NCBI GenBank assembly: GCA_902496455.1
Contig: CABVAY010000028.1
Span: 1 to 29,256 of the forward strand
DNA length: 29,256 nucleotides
Direction: 5' to 3'
Origin: an uncultured Collinsella sp.
GTDB taxonomy: Bacteria; Actinomycetota; Coriobacteriia; Coriobacteriales; Coriobacteriaceae
The notes under the pieces: model-generated
The model's input: only the letters and a program-made list of their open reading frames with translations
Told to the model about the DNA's origin: nothing
Database searches by the model: none
Part shown: one piece after another, positions 1 through 6,849 of the stretch
Position numbering within the stretch: the first letter of the stretch is position 1
How the letters are laid out: the number at the start of each line of letters is the position of its first letter
Translations under genes and position numbers: made by a program

Positions 1-376
1 GGGCGAGCAGGATGTGCTCGCGGGTCTGAGCCATGGGGCCGTCGGTAGCAGCGATGACCAGGATAGCGCCGTCCATCTGAGCAGCGCCGGAGATCATGTT
101 CTTGACGTAGTCAGCGTGGCCCGGGCAGTCAACGTGAGCGTAGTGACGGGCAGCGGTCTCGTACTCAACGTGGGAGACGGAAATCGTAATGCCGCGCTCG
201 CGCTCCTCGGGAGCCTTGTCGATGTTCTCGAACGCAGTGAAGTCAGCCTTGCAGCCCTCGGTCTCGGAGAGAACCTTGGTGATGGCAGCGGTCAGCGTGG
301 TCTTGCCGTGGTCGACGTGACCAATGGTGCCGATGTTAACATGCGGCTTAGTGCGCTCAAACTTCTCTTTGGCCAT
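1..376 (-). CDS. tuf: Elongation factor Tu, N-terminal 125 residues (cut by window edge)
   Basis: EF-Tu is the GTPase that carries aminoacyl-tRNA to the ribosomal A site. The visible part begins MAKEKFERTKPHVNIGTIGH and contains the G1 P-loop GHVDHGKT (residues 19-26), the switch I GITIS motif and the G3 motif DCPGH. Only the first part of the GTP-binding domain lies in the window; the rest runs off the left edge. The ATG at 376 has a strong AAGAGGAGG ribosome-binding site just upstream. It lies about 100 nt downstream of tRNA-Met on the same strand, with only small hairpins between (431-459 and 399-413). It is therefore probably cotranscribed with the tRNAs, like the thrU-tyrU-glyT-thrT-tufB operon of E. 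coli. Identity is certain; whether this is the only tuf copy cannot be seen. Confidence 0.98.
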   Translation of the reverse strand, partial: MAKEKFERTKPHVNIGTIGHVDHGKTTLTAAITKVLSETEGCKADFTAFENIDKAPEERERGITISVSHVEYETAARHYAHVDCPGHADYVKNMISGAAQMDGAILVIAATDGPMAQTREHILLA

Positions 377-472
377 AAAGCCCTCCTCTTAACAGGTCGT
401 CCCCGGACGGGACTTTGCCTTTATACCATAGTGGCCTCTCAACATACTATTGAGAAGCCACCGTGTTACCTA

Positions 473-549
473 TGGTAGCGGTGACTGGATTCGAACCAGT
501 GACGCCACGGGTATGAACCGTGTGCTCTAACCAACTGAGCTACACCGCC
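473..549 (-). tRNA. tRNA-Met (anticodon CAU)
   Basis: A full cloverleaf with a CACGG/CCGTG anticodon stem around loop TTCATAC, a GGTTCGAATCC T arm and an encoded 3' CCA. The acceptor is GGCGGTG/CACCGCT with a G1-U72 wobble. The first pair is not the unpaired C1-A72 of initiator tRNA, so elongator tRNA-Met is preferred. A tRNA-Ile2 with a modified CAU anticodon cannot be fully excluded. Only 3 nt separate it from tRNA-Thr upstream. Confidence 0.93.
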
Positions 550-552
550 GGA

Positions 553-628
553 TGGAGCCTGCAACCAGACTTGAACTGGTGACCTCTTCGTTACCAACGA
601 AGTGCTCTACCGACTGAGCTATACAGGC
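553..628 (-). tRNA. tRNA-Thr (anticodon GGU)
   Basis: Acceptor GCCTGTA/TGCAGGC, anticodon stem CTTCG/CGAAG with loop TTGGTAA, T arm with GTTCAAGTC, discriminator U and encoded CCA. It is the middle tRNA of the Tyr-Thr-Met trio upstream of tuf. Confidence 0.95.
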
Positions 629-638
629 ACTTGACGGG

Positions 639-720
639 TGGGAGCTATAGGATTCGAACCTATGTAGGCAGAGCCAACGGGTTTACAGCCCGTCCCCATT
701 AACCACTCGGGCAAACTCCC
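639..720 (-). tRNA. tRNA-Tyr (anticodon GUA)
   Basis: A class II tRNA with a long variable arm. The anticodon stem ACGGG/CCCGT encloses CTGTAAA (GUA), and the acceptor is GGGAGTT/AGCTCCC. The 3' end reads A-CCC in the genome rather than CCA, so the CCA tail would have to be added enzymatically, unlike the other tRNAs here. It is the first gene of the tRNA-tuf transcription unit. Confidence 0.95.
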
Positions 721-782
721 AATCGTTCAAGTATCCGCAGGTCCTTTGGTCTTTTGGACCGCCGCCCCCGCGAACGAAGAAG

Positions 783-812
783 ATAATACGATGCCACCTT
801 GGGGGCTGTCAA
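783..812 (-). promoter_or_regulatory. Promoter of the tRNA-Tyr/Thr/Met-tuf operon
   Basis: On the minus strand there is a perfect -35 TTGACA (807-812) and a -10 TATTAT (783-788) separated by 18 bp. The start would be near 776, about 55 nt before tRNA-Tyr. Just upstream lies an inverted repeat TAGATAC-N12-GTATCTA (823-848), which could bind a regulator. No other sigma-70-like promoter of this quality lies before the tRNAs. Confidence 0.75.
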
Positions 813-1026
813 CGAAAACCTCTAGATACACGGTGCCGGGCGTATCTATATAGCCGTGACCTGCGGTTTTATTGAGTTTGGATATGAAGGACAGTGGTTT
901 TGGATACTGAGGTGACGTTTCCCGAGGTAACACTTTTGTGTAGTGGAGTAAGCCTGCAGAATATTACTTCGATAACGACTCATTTGCACCTATATATAGG
1001 TCGAGACCGGGCTTCCCAAACAGAAT

Positions 1027-1092
1027 CGAGCGTGGATAATCTCCCACTTTTGGCGTGGCTTCGAGTCCAAAGTGGGAGATTATCCACCCTCG
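1027..1092. repeat. Long hairpin with ~25-bp stem
   Basis: The left arm runs 1027-1053 (CGAG, one mismatch, then GTGGATAATCTCCCACTTT). The right arm runs 1067-1092. They pair almost perfectly with one mismatch and one bulged T, around a 13-nt loop. No T tract follows on either strand, so it is not a classical terminator. Confidence 0.85.
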
Positions 1093-1144
1093 TATGTCCG
1101 GAAATCCTCACTCGACCAGGATGACTGGGGCCGGTCCGGCCTTT

Positions 1145-1361
1145 GTCTCGATCTGTAACAGTAAGAGGGTTATTCCTCCCCCATCTGTTACAGATCGAGG
1201 TATTACGCAGAGACACCAGCTTACGTCTCATTCTGTAACAGTAAGAACGGTTTTCAGCCTCTTCGTGTTACAGATCGAGATATTATCGGCCAACCCTTGG
1301 CATTGTCTCAATCTGTAACTATAAGGAGGGTTTTCAGCCCACCCGTGTTACAGATCGAGAC
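1145..1361. repeat. Three tandem imperfect palindromes, 80-bp period
   Basis: The palindromes occupy 1147-1199, 1225-1280 and 1305-1361. Left arms start at 1145, 1225 and 1305, which is exactly 80 bp apart. Each has a left arm like GTCTCGATCTGTAACA and a right arm like TGTTACAGATCGAGA; 15/15, 13/15 and 14/15 arm positions pair. The loops of the last two share GGTTTTCAGCC. The sequence between units is poorly conserved apart from TATTA after units one and two. No T tracts follow. Confidence 0.88.
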
Positions 1362-1410
1362 AAACCTGAAGCTTGGTGGGAGTCAAACCCACTTACATGT
1401 CGACATAAAT

Positions 1411-1445
1411 AGAAACGGGCCCTGTCCCACAAGGAACAGAGCCCG
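1411..1445 (-). terminator. Intrinsic terminator of tRNA-Thr(UGU)
   Basis: The stem CGGGCnCTGT/ACAGnGCCCG (1416-1425 with 1436-1445) has one mismatch and is followed on the minus strand by TTTCTATTT. It begins 10 nt past the tRNA 3' end. Confidence 0.8.
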
Positions 1446-1454
1446 AAACTCTCA

Positions 1455-1529
1455 TGGAGCCAGTGACAGGAATCGAACCTGCAACCCACTGATTACAAAT
1501 CAGTTGCGCTACCGTTGCGCCACACTGGC
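1455..1529 (-). tRNA. tRNA-Thr (anticodon UGU)
   Basis: Acceptor GCCAGTG/CACTGGC, anticodon stem ACTGA/TCAGT with loop TTTGTAA, GGTTCGATTCC T arm, discriminator U and encoded CCA. It is a single-gene transcript with its own promoter and terminator. With the GGU isoacceptor at 553-628, it covers the threonine codons by wobble. Confidence 0.95.
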
Positions 1530-1559
1530 ACACTTGGCGCTTTCACGCGAAGCCAGTTA

Positions 1560-1588
1560 AGAATAAAGGAATTGCGGACGGGGCGCAA
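1560..1588 (-). promoter_or_regulatory. Probable promoter of tRNA-Thr(UGU)
   Basis: Minus-strand -35 TTGCGC (1583-1588) and -10 TATTCT (1560-1565), 17 bp apart. The predicted start near 1553 gives a leader of about 24 nt. Confidence 0.6.
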
Positions 1589-1676
1589 CAGGCCGCACGG
1601 CGTTATACAAATATGCAAAATCCAGCAACAACGCGTACCAGGCCCGTTCATTTCTGTCAGTGCGCCCTCAATCTTA

Positions 1677-1749
1677 AAACCATTCGCCAGAACGAATAGT
1701 TTTAATTACAATTGCTATATATAAAACTATTCGTTCTGGCGAAGGGTTT
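1677..1749. promoter_or_regulatory. 28-bp-arm inverted repeat around the promoter of the HipA-like gene
   Basis: Arms 1677-1704 and 1722-1749 match at 27 of 28 positions (core TTCGCCAGAACGAATAG), with a 17-nt AT-rich centre. The centre carries an extended -10 element, TG-C-TATATA (1713-1721). A transcript starting near 1728 would carry only the right arm, so the repeat most likely works as DNA (operator half-sites flanking the -10). The right arm also covers the GAAGGG ribosome-binding site of the gene at 1754. A longer read-through transcript would therefore hide that site in a hairpin. Confidence 0.85.
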
Positions 1750-1753
1750 CGCG

Positions 1754-3094
1754 ATGCTTACTACCAAGGAAGCAGCCGAACTGCTCGGCATCACTCCGCG
1801 CAGGGTGCAGGAGCTCATAAAAAACGGAGCACTTGAGGCCCGCAAGGCTTCTGGTGTATGGCTCATCGACAAAGACAGCGTCGATACGCGACTCCGCTCC
1901 GTGACCAAAACGGGGGGACGTCCCCGCCGCGGCTACGGTAAGAGCGAGATCGCGTTCACCCTCATGAACCGCACGTATGAAGTCGCTCAGCTGGTCTACA
2001 ACACATCGCGAAAAGACTTCACCCACATCGGTGCCGACGTCGATTACGCCCACGCCCCTATTGGGGTATTTGGCCCTAATAGCCCCGTATCGCTCGACTC
2101 TTTCCGCACTTGGTGGCGCGGCCGCGGTATCCCGCTCGCACGCATTGGGCTAGCCTCCCTGCTTGCAGAAGCCGCAGTCGATGTTCCCGATGAACTCGTA
2201 CAGCGAAATCTTGGCCTCTCCTTATCCGACCAGTATTGGATAAGGCCCCAAAGTTCCGGTCTCGCCTGGGAGGACATTAACTTCTTCAATAACGCCTTTG
2301 ATGACGTCTCACTGTCCATTGCGCCCTTTGCCCCAGAGGGAAAAGCGGCTGCCGCAAAGCCCGATAACACGTCGGACGGCAATCTTCAAAAGTACTGGAC
2401 ATGCGAGGGCGGGCGTCGAATTCTGCATAAAGCAGGAGCGCATCTAAACCAGGAACCCTATAACGAGATGGTGGCGACTGCACTTCACCGTCGCATCCTG
2501 AACACTTACGATTATGTACCCTATTCGCTCGAAGGCGCGGGCACTTCCGCCTTGAGCACATGCAGTGTCTTCTTAACTGACGAAGAAGAATATGTCCCTG
2601 CGTTCTATGTAAACCAGCATGCAAATGCAGACGAGCGACTAACCGATTACGAACGGTATGTAGCAAACTGCGAGGAGCTTGGAGCGACAGATATAAAAGA
2701 CGCCCTTGGCCGCATGATCGTATGCGATGACATCATTGCCAACTACGATCGTCATTGGCGCAACTTCGGCCTCGTGCGAAACGTCAACTCACTGGCCTGC
2801 AGACCAGCCCCCATCTTCGATTCGGGCTCATCACTCTGGTGCAACATATCACTAGAGGAGCTTAGGGCGGGAGAGCACAGTTTTACCAGTGCGCAATTTC
2901 ATTCAAGCCCCGCCAAACAAATGTTGCTCGTCGAGGACATGAGCTGGTTTGACGGCGACAAACTCGAAGGCTTCGTTGACGAGGCAATCGAGATTCTGTC
3001 CAGAAACGACGCGCTCGCGGCAAGGCTGCCATATCTAAAAGAGGCGCTTACATGGCGCCTCCGTAGAATGATCGACATCGCTGAATGGAGTTAG
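1754..3094 (+). CDS. HTH-HipA-like kinase fusion protein
   Basis: A 446-residue protein of uncharacterised role. Residues about 2-45 form an excisionase/MerR-like helix-turn-helix (TTKEAAELLGITPRRVQELI). The C-terminal half resembles the HipA serine/threonine kinase fold: HKAG (K226), QEPYNE (E234), catalytic loop NYDRHWRNFG (D332, N337) and metal-binding IFDSGS (D356). A tryptophan- and arginine-rich middle region (~115-190) links them. HipA normally pairs with a separate HipB repressor; here DNA binding and kinase parts are in one chain and no partner gene is adjacent. The ATG at 1754 follows GAAGGG at 7 nt; an in-frame ATG at 1712 lies inside the palindrome without a ribosome-binding site. 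By eye the gene is more AT-rich than its neighbours and sits beside a tRNA, so it may be acquired. The kinase assignment rests on motifs only. Confidence 0.75.
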   Translation: MLTTKEAAELLGITPRRVQELIKNGALEARKASGVWLIDKDSVDTRLRSVTKTGGRPRRGYGKSEIAFTLMNRTYEVAQLVYNTSRKDFTHIGADVDYAHAPIGVFGPNSPVSLDSFRTWWRGRGIPLARIGLASLLAEAAVDVPDELVQRNLGLSLSDQYWIRPQSSGLAWEDINFFNNAFDDVSLSIAPFAPEGKAAAAKPDNTSDGNLQKYWTCEGGRRILHKAGAHLNQEPYNEMVATALHRRILNTYDYVPYSLEGAGTSALSTCSVFLTDEEEYVPAFYVNQHANADERLTDYERYVANCEELGATDIKDALGRMIVCDDIIANYDRHWRNFGLVRNVNSLACRPAPIFDSGSSLWCNISLEELRAGEHSFTSAQFHSSPAKQMLLVEDMSWFDGDKLEGFVDEAIEILSRNDALAARLPYLKEALTWRLRRMIDIAEWS

Positions 3095-3121
3095 CGAGAC
3101 AGCGTCGCGCCGTCAGCTCAC

Positions 3122-3799
3122 CTACCTCCCGCGAAGGGCCTTGAGCTTGGCCAGGGCATCGGGGCTCAGGCGACTGCCCAGAGTCATCTTGATTTGCGGG
3201 GCTTCCTCGGCCTCGTGAACGTCGTTGTCGATCTGTTTGATCTCGTCCACCAGCATGCGGCTCGAGATGCGCGTGACGCCCTTGCCCATGACGACGGCCT
3301 GGATTGTGCCGTCACTCGAAACCACGGAGCACGCGCGGCCTTCTTCGCGCGCCTCGATGCAGAGCTTCTGCACCACGGTATCGGCCGAAACACCCGTCGG
3401 CGAAAACTCAATGCGCACGCCGCGGGCCGGTAGGTTGGGGCGCTCGCTGGAAATATTGCCCGCGCCGTCAAATACGATCACGGCCTCGTAGCGGCCCTGG
3501 ACAAACGCAGCTACGTCATTAATGAGCGCCGTGCGCGCCATATCGTGAACGTCGCTGGAATACGGATCGTCGGAATGGTCGTAGACGAGCTTTTCGTAGC
3601 GCGGCGTGCAGTGAATCACGTTGTAACCGTCGACCACCAGCAGCTCGGGCTTATTGGAGTGCACCGTCGAGACCGGATCGGCGATGGCCTGCGCAAACGC
3701 ATTGCCGCCCACGCCATAGGTCGCGGCCGAAACAATCGGCTTGGCCGAGCCCTCGCCAAAGCGCTTGGCCTTGGACTTGGCACGGTTCTTCTTGGACAT
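3122..3799 (-). CDS. yacP: NYN-domain endoribonuclease, YacP/Rae1 family
   Basis: A 225-residue protein with a basic N-terminus (MSKKNRAKSKAKRFG) and a PIN-like NYN nuclease domain. The acidic active-site positions are visible: VVDGYN (D57), VFDGAG (D111), SAD (D140) and SSDGT (D163). In Bacillus the homologue Rae1 cleaves mRNA in the ribosomal A site; that role is known for the family and only inferred here. It follows rlmB by 3 nt, with its ribosome-binding site overlapping the rlmB stop (GGAGGAGTAG), so the two are coupled. It is the last gene of the disA-ispD-ispF-cysS-rlmB-yacP run and converges with the HipA-like gene, whose stop is 27 nt away. No clear terminator is visible between them. 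Confidence 0.9.
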   Translation of the reverse strand: MSKKNRAKSKAKRFGEGSAKPIVSAATYGVGGNAFAQAIADPVSTVHSNKPELLVVDGYNVIHCTPRYEKLVYDHSDDPYSSDVHDMARTALINDVAAFVQGRYEAVIVFDGAGNISSERPNLPARGVRIEFSPTGVSADTVVQKLCIEAREEGRACSVVSSDGTIQAVVMGKGVTRISSRMLVDEIKQIDNDVHEAEEAPQIKMTLGSRLSPDALAKLKALRGR

Positions 3800-3802
3800 G
3801 CG

Positions 3803-4717
3803 CTACTCCTCCCCCATGAGCTCGCCGGCATTGCGGCGCAGCCACTCAAAGCACAGCGCGGTGGTCGCCTGGGCAACGTTGAGACTCTCGGTCATGCCAC
3901 GCTGGGGAAGCTTGGTCAAGAAGTCGCATTTCTCGAGCACCAGACGCGAGATGCCGTCGCCCTCGGAACCCATGACGAGCGCCACGCGGCCCTCGAAGGG
4001 AGCATCCCAGCAGCTGCCCTCGGCGTGCTCGGAAGCACCGCCCACCCAAAAGCCAGCGGCCTTGAGGTCATCGAGTGCACGGGCGATATTGGGCACCTGC
4101 GCGATGGGCAGATGCATGACGGCGCCGGCAGAAGTCTTGTAGCTGCCGACGGTTACACCGGCGGCGCGCTTGTTGGCAATGATGACGCCCGCCGCGCCCA
4201 CGACCTCGGCGGAGCGCACGATGGCGCCAAAGTTGCCGTCGTCGGTCACATGGTCGAGCACGACGACGAGCGCCGGACCGTCGCCCGCACGGTCGAGGAT
4301 ATCGGCAACATCGGCATAGGGGAAGTTGCCAACCTCGAGCGCAATGCCCTGGTGAGCGCCATGGCTCGACAGCGCGTCGAGCTGCGCGCGCGGCACATAC
4401 TTAATGCGGACACCTGCGGCGTTGAGGTCGTCGACCAGGTGCGACAAGGCGGCATCGCGCTCCCCGCCCTCAGCGATGAGCGCGCACTTGACGGGAAAGC
4501 CGGTACGCAGCGCCTCGGCGGCAGCACGGCGACCTTCGATAAACTCGCCCTTGGGAACCTGGACGTTATCGCGGCTACGCTCGCGCTGCGGGCGAGCAGC
4601 CTGTGAGCGCTCGCGCTGGCCCTTGGGAGCGGCAGCGCGGTCGTTGCGGCGAATCGGACGCGAGCCAGAAGCAGCCTGCTTGCCTCCACGCGGTGCACGC
4701 TTGCGATTGTCGGCCAT
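3803..4717 (-). CDS. rlmB: 23S rRNA (guanosine-2'-O-)-methyltransferase RlmB, SpoU family
   Basis: A 304-residue TrmH/SpoU methyltransferase, predicted to methylate the ribose of G2251 (E. coli numbering) in the 23S peptidyl-transferase loop with S-adenosylmethionine. The three SpoU motifs are present: DDGNFGAIVRSAE (N162, R168), LVMGSEGDGISR (248-258) and LPQRGMTESLNVAQA (N280), which form the trefoil-knot cofactor site. A substrate-binding domain of the L30e type precedes it (~58-130). The first ~55 residues are a disordered Arg/Lys-rich tail, longer than in E. coli RlmB. The start at 4717 is chosen because AGGAGG lies 7 nt upstream; an upstream in-frame ATG at 4738 has no such site. Other members of the family, such as TrmH tRNA methylases, are less likely given the cysS-yacP context. 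Confidence 0.92.
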   Translation of the reverse strand: MADNRKRAPRGGKQAASGSRPIRRNDRAAAPKGQRERSQAARPQRERSRDNVQVPKGEFIEGRRAAAEALRTGFPVKCALIAEGGERDAALSHLVDDLNAAGVRIKYVPRAQLDALSSHGAHQGIALEVGNFPYADVADILDRAGDGPALVVVLDHVTDDGNFGAIVRSAEVVGAAGVIIANKRAAGVTVGSYKTSAGAVMHLPIAQVPNIARALDDLKAAGFWVGGASEHAEGSCWDAPFEGRVALVMGSEGDGISRLVLEKCDFLTKLPQRGMTESLNVAQATTALCFEWLRRNAGELMGEE

Positions 4718-4759
4718 AAAGCGACCTCCTAAATACAACTATCAAACGAAACAAATAGA

Positions 4760-4862
4760 CCGACCGCCCGAGGTGCGGCAGATTGCCTTGAAAGAGGAGG
4801 GCATAGACCTTGAGGTCATGCCCGACGATTGAAAGGCAAGATGCCGTGGCTCGGGCGGTCGG
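4760..4862. repeat. ~100-nt imperfect palindrome downstream of cysS
   Basis: The outer arms 4760-4789 and 4833-4862 match at 25 of 30 positions (CCGACCGCCCGAG ... CTCGGGCGGTCGG). The inner hairpin is GGGCAT-a-GACC-TTGA-GGTC-ATGCCC (4799-4823). On the minus strand TCTATTTGTTTCG follows, so it could stop transcription after cysS or attenuate into rlmB. Its core GCATAGACCTT recurs at 16851-16861 in another ~100-nt palindrome. Confidence 0.85.
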
Positions 4863-4884
4863 GTGCTTGGGAAACCCGCGGGGA

Positions 4885-6351
4885 TTAGAGAGATTTGATA
4901 CGGGTGCCGGCGGCAGTATCCTCGATCGTCAGCCCGAGGTCCTTGAGCTGGTCGCGGATGGCGTCAGCCAGATCCCAGTTCTTGGCGGCGCGGGCCTCGG
5001 CGCGGGCCTCGAGAATCTTGGCAGCGGCCTCGTCCACGTCGTCGCCCGTGTAGGCGACCAGGCCGGCGGCAACGCCTAGCAGACCCAGCGGCAGCTCAAC
5101 CTTGGGCTCGGGAAGCTCGACGCCAAGCGTATCGAGCAGCTCGGCCAGCGTGTCGGCGGCGGCAAGCGCGGTGGCCTTGTCGGCAGCGTCGCCCGCCTGC
5201 TCCAGGTACTGGTTGCACTCGGTCACAAAGCCAAAGACGGCACCCATGGCACCAGCGGTGTTAAAGTCGTCGTCCATGCACTCCTTAAAGGTGGCACGGG
5301 TCTCGGCGGCCTTGGCGGCAAACGCCTCGGCGGCAGCCGCATCGGCATCGGCCGTCGCATGGTTCGCGGCCCAGCGCAGGTTCTCGACCGTACCGGCGAT
5401 ACGCGTGAGCGAGTTCTCGGCACCCTCCAGGCGCTCCCAAGAAAAATCGAGCGGCGAGCGATAGCTCGTCTGCAGCATCAGCAGGCGCAGGGCGGCAGCG
5501 GAGTGCTGCTCGAGGACCTCGGCCAGCGTAAAGAAGTTGCCGAGCGACTTGGACATCTTCTCGCCGTCTACCAGCAGCATGCCCGTGTGCATCCAAGTGT
5601 TGGAGAAGCCCTGGTGCCAGGCGCAGGTGGCCTGGGCGCACTCGTTCTCGTGATGCGGGAAGGCAAGGTCGGAGCCGCCGCCGTGGATGTCGATCGGAGT
5701 GCCCAGGTAGCGATGCACCATGGCGGCGCACTCGGTGTGCCAACCGGGACGGCCCTCGCCCCAGGGGCTCGGCCAGCTGGGCTCGCCGGGCTTAGCGGCC
5801 TTCCACAGGGCAAAGTCGAGTGGGTCGTTCTTGTCCTCGTTCTCCTCGATGCGCGCGCCAACCATAAGGTCGTCGATGTTGCGGCCCGAGACCTGACCAT
5901 AGTTGGGATCGCTGCGCACAGCAAAGTACACATCGCCGTTATCGGCTGCGTAAGCGTGGCCCTGCTCGATAAGCGTCTTGATCATGGCGATCATGGGGCC
6001 GATCTCCTTGGTGGCGCGGGGGCGCACATCGGGATCGAGCACGTTGGCGGCGCGCATGACGCCGATGAACTTGTCGGAAAACTCCGTCGCGACCTCGGCA
6101 GCCGTACGGCCCTGCTCGTTGGCGCGCTTGATGATCTTGTCATCGACATCGGTAAGGTTCTGGGCAAACGTGACCTCGTAGCCGCTCGCGATGAGCCAGC
6201 GACGAATCACGTCAAAGCTGATGAACGTGCGGGCATTGCCGATGTGGATGTTGTCGTAGACCGTAGGGCCGCACACGTACATGCGGACCTTGCCGGACTC
6301 GATGGGCTGGAACTCTTCCTTTTTATGGGTAGCGCTGTTGTAGATACGCAT
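4885..6351 (-). CDS. cysS: Cysteinyl-tRNA synthetase
   Basis: A 488-residue class Ia aminoacyl-tRNA synthetase that charges tRNA-Cys using ATP. The HIGH-type signature HIGN is at 36-39 and KMSKS at 265-269. The zinc ligands that select cysteine are conserved: C27, C208 (HTEC), H233 and E237 (FPHHENE). An anticodon-binding helical region with an Ala-rich stretch follows, ending in the usual ADxIRDxL segment (DLADAIRDQL). Length and motifs are normal. It starts 3 nt after the ispF stop, with AAGGAG spanning the junction, so it is translated from the same operon. Within Bacillus the same gene lies beside ispF and rlmB relatives, which supports the assignment. Confidence 0.98.
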   Translation of the reverse strand: MRIYNSATHKKEEFQPIESGKVRMYVCGPTVYDNIHIGNARTFISFDVIRRWLIASGYEVTFAQNLTDVDDKIIKRANEQGRTAAEVATEFSDKFIGVMRAANVLDPDVRPRATKEIGPMIAMIKTLIEQGHAYAADNGDVYFAVRSDPNYGQVSGRNIDDLMVGARIEENEDKNDPLDFALWKAAKPGEPSWPSPWGEGRPGWHTECAAMVHRYLGTPIDIHGGGSDLAFPHHENECAQATCAWHQGFSNTWMHTGMLLVDGEKMSKSLGNFFTLAEVLEQHSAAALRLLMLQTSYRSPLDFSWERLEGAENSLTRIAGTVENLRWAANHATADADAAAAEAFAAKAAETRATFKECMDDDFNTAGAMGAVFGFVTECNQYLEQAGDAADKATALAAADTLAELLDTLGVELPEPKVELPLGLLGVAAGLVAYTGDDVDEAAAKILEARAEARAAKNWDLADAIRDQLKDLGLTIEDTAAGTRIKSL

Positions 6352-6354
6352 TCG

Positions 6355-6849
6355 TTACTCCTTAACGGTTTTCTGTAGCAGGCAGACGGCCCAAGCGCCG
6401 ATTCCCTCGCCTTGGCCTTCCCAACCGAGCTTTTCGGTCGTGGTGGCGGCGACGCCCACGTTTTCGACGTCAACGCCCAGGGCATGGGCAAGGTTGGCGC
6501 GCATGGCATCGCGGTGCGGAGTGATCTTGGGTTGCTGACAGGCAATGGTGCAATCGGCATCAACAAACTCAAAGCCCAGCTCGCGCGCATAGTCCATCAC
6601 GCGAGCGAGCAGCACCATCGAATCGGCACCCTCGTAGGCGGGATCGGTGTCAGGGAATAGCTTGCCGATGTCTCCCCCGCGGCAGGCGCCCAGAATGGCG
6701 TCGGCCAAGGCGTGCGCGAGCACATCGGCATCCGAGTGGCCCAGCAGGCCGCGCTCGTAGGGAATGTCGACCCCGCCGATGATACATCGACGCCCCTCCA
6801 CCAAACGGTGGACGTCGTAGCCGTGGCCAATGCGCAGGTTACTGAACAT
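6355..6849 (-). CDS. ispF: 2-C-methyl-D-erythritol 2,4-cyclodiphosphate synthase
   Basis: A 164-residue enzyme of the MEP isoprenoid pathway, cyclising CDP-ME 2-phosphate with loss of CMP. The signature RIGHGYDVHRL carries metal ligands D12 and H14, followed by GLLGHSDADVLAHALADAILGA with the third metal ligand His. The TTTEKLGWEGQGEGI segment near the C-terminus matches the CDP-binding part of the family. The start at 6849 overlaps the end of ispD by 11 nt and has GAGAGGA 8 nt upstream. A longer frame up to 6882 would lie entirely inside ispD and lacks support. IspD and IspF are fused in some bacteria; here they are separate but coupled by overlap. Confidence 0.96.
   Translation of the reverse strand: MFSNLRIGHGYDVHRLVEGRRCIIGGVDIPYERGLLGHSDADVLAHALADAILGACRGGDIGKLFPDTDPAYEGADSMVLLARVMDYARELGFEFVDADCTIACQQPKITPHRDAMRANLAHALGVDVENVGVAATTTEKLGWEGQGEGIGAWAVCLLQKTVKE

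Larger units (their letters stand above)
813..1410. other. About 600-bp gene-free stretch rich in hairpins
   Basis: No reading frame here resembles a protein. The stretch holds the operator-like repeat at 823-848, a perfect 14-bp palindrome ACCTATATATAGGT (988-1001), a 25-bp-stem hairpin (1027-1092) and three tandem palindromes (1145-1361), each listed separately. The short ORFs that cross it run through the hairpins and have no ribosome-binding site. Confidence 0.7.

Noticed and set aside
1145..1361. Possible CRISPR array
   Set aside because: Repeats are palindromes of >50 bp with divergent loops and only three units; no cas genes in the window.
1455..1529. tRNA-Thr as an integration site for the HipA-like gene
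   Set aside because: The gene lies on the 5' side of the tRNA, and no duplicate of the tRNA 3' end was found.
727..1560. Several short ORFs among the tRNA genes and hairpins
   Set aside because: They run through palindromes or tRNAs, have no RBS and no recognisable sequence.
1677..1749. Invertible promoter segment
   Set aside because: Only 17 bp separate the arms, too short for known invertases, and no recombinase gene is near.
4741..4884. T-box or other aminoacyl-tRNA-sensing leader
   Set aside because: It lies downstream of cysS, and no T-box consensus or specifier loop is seen.
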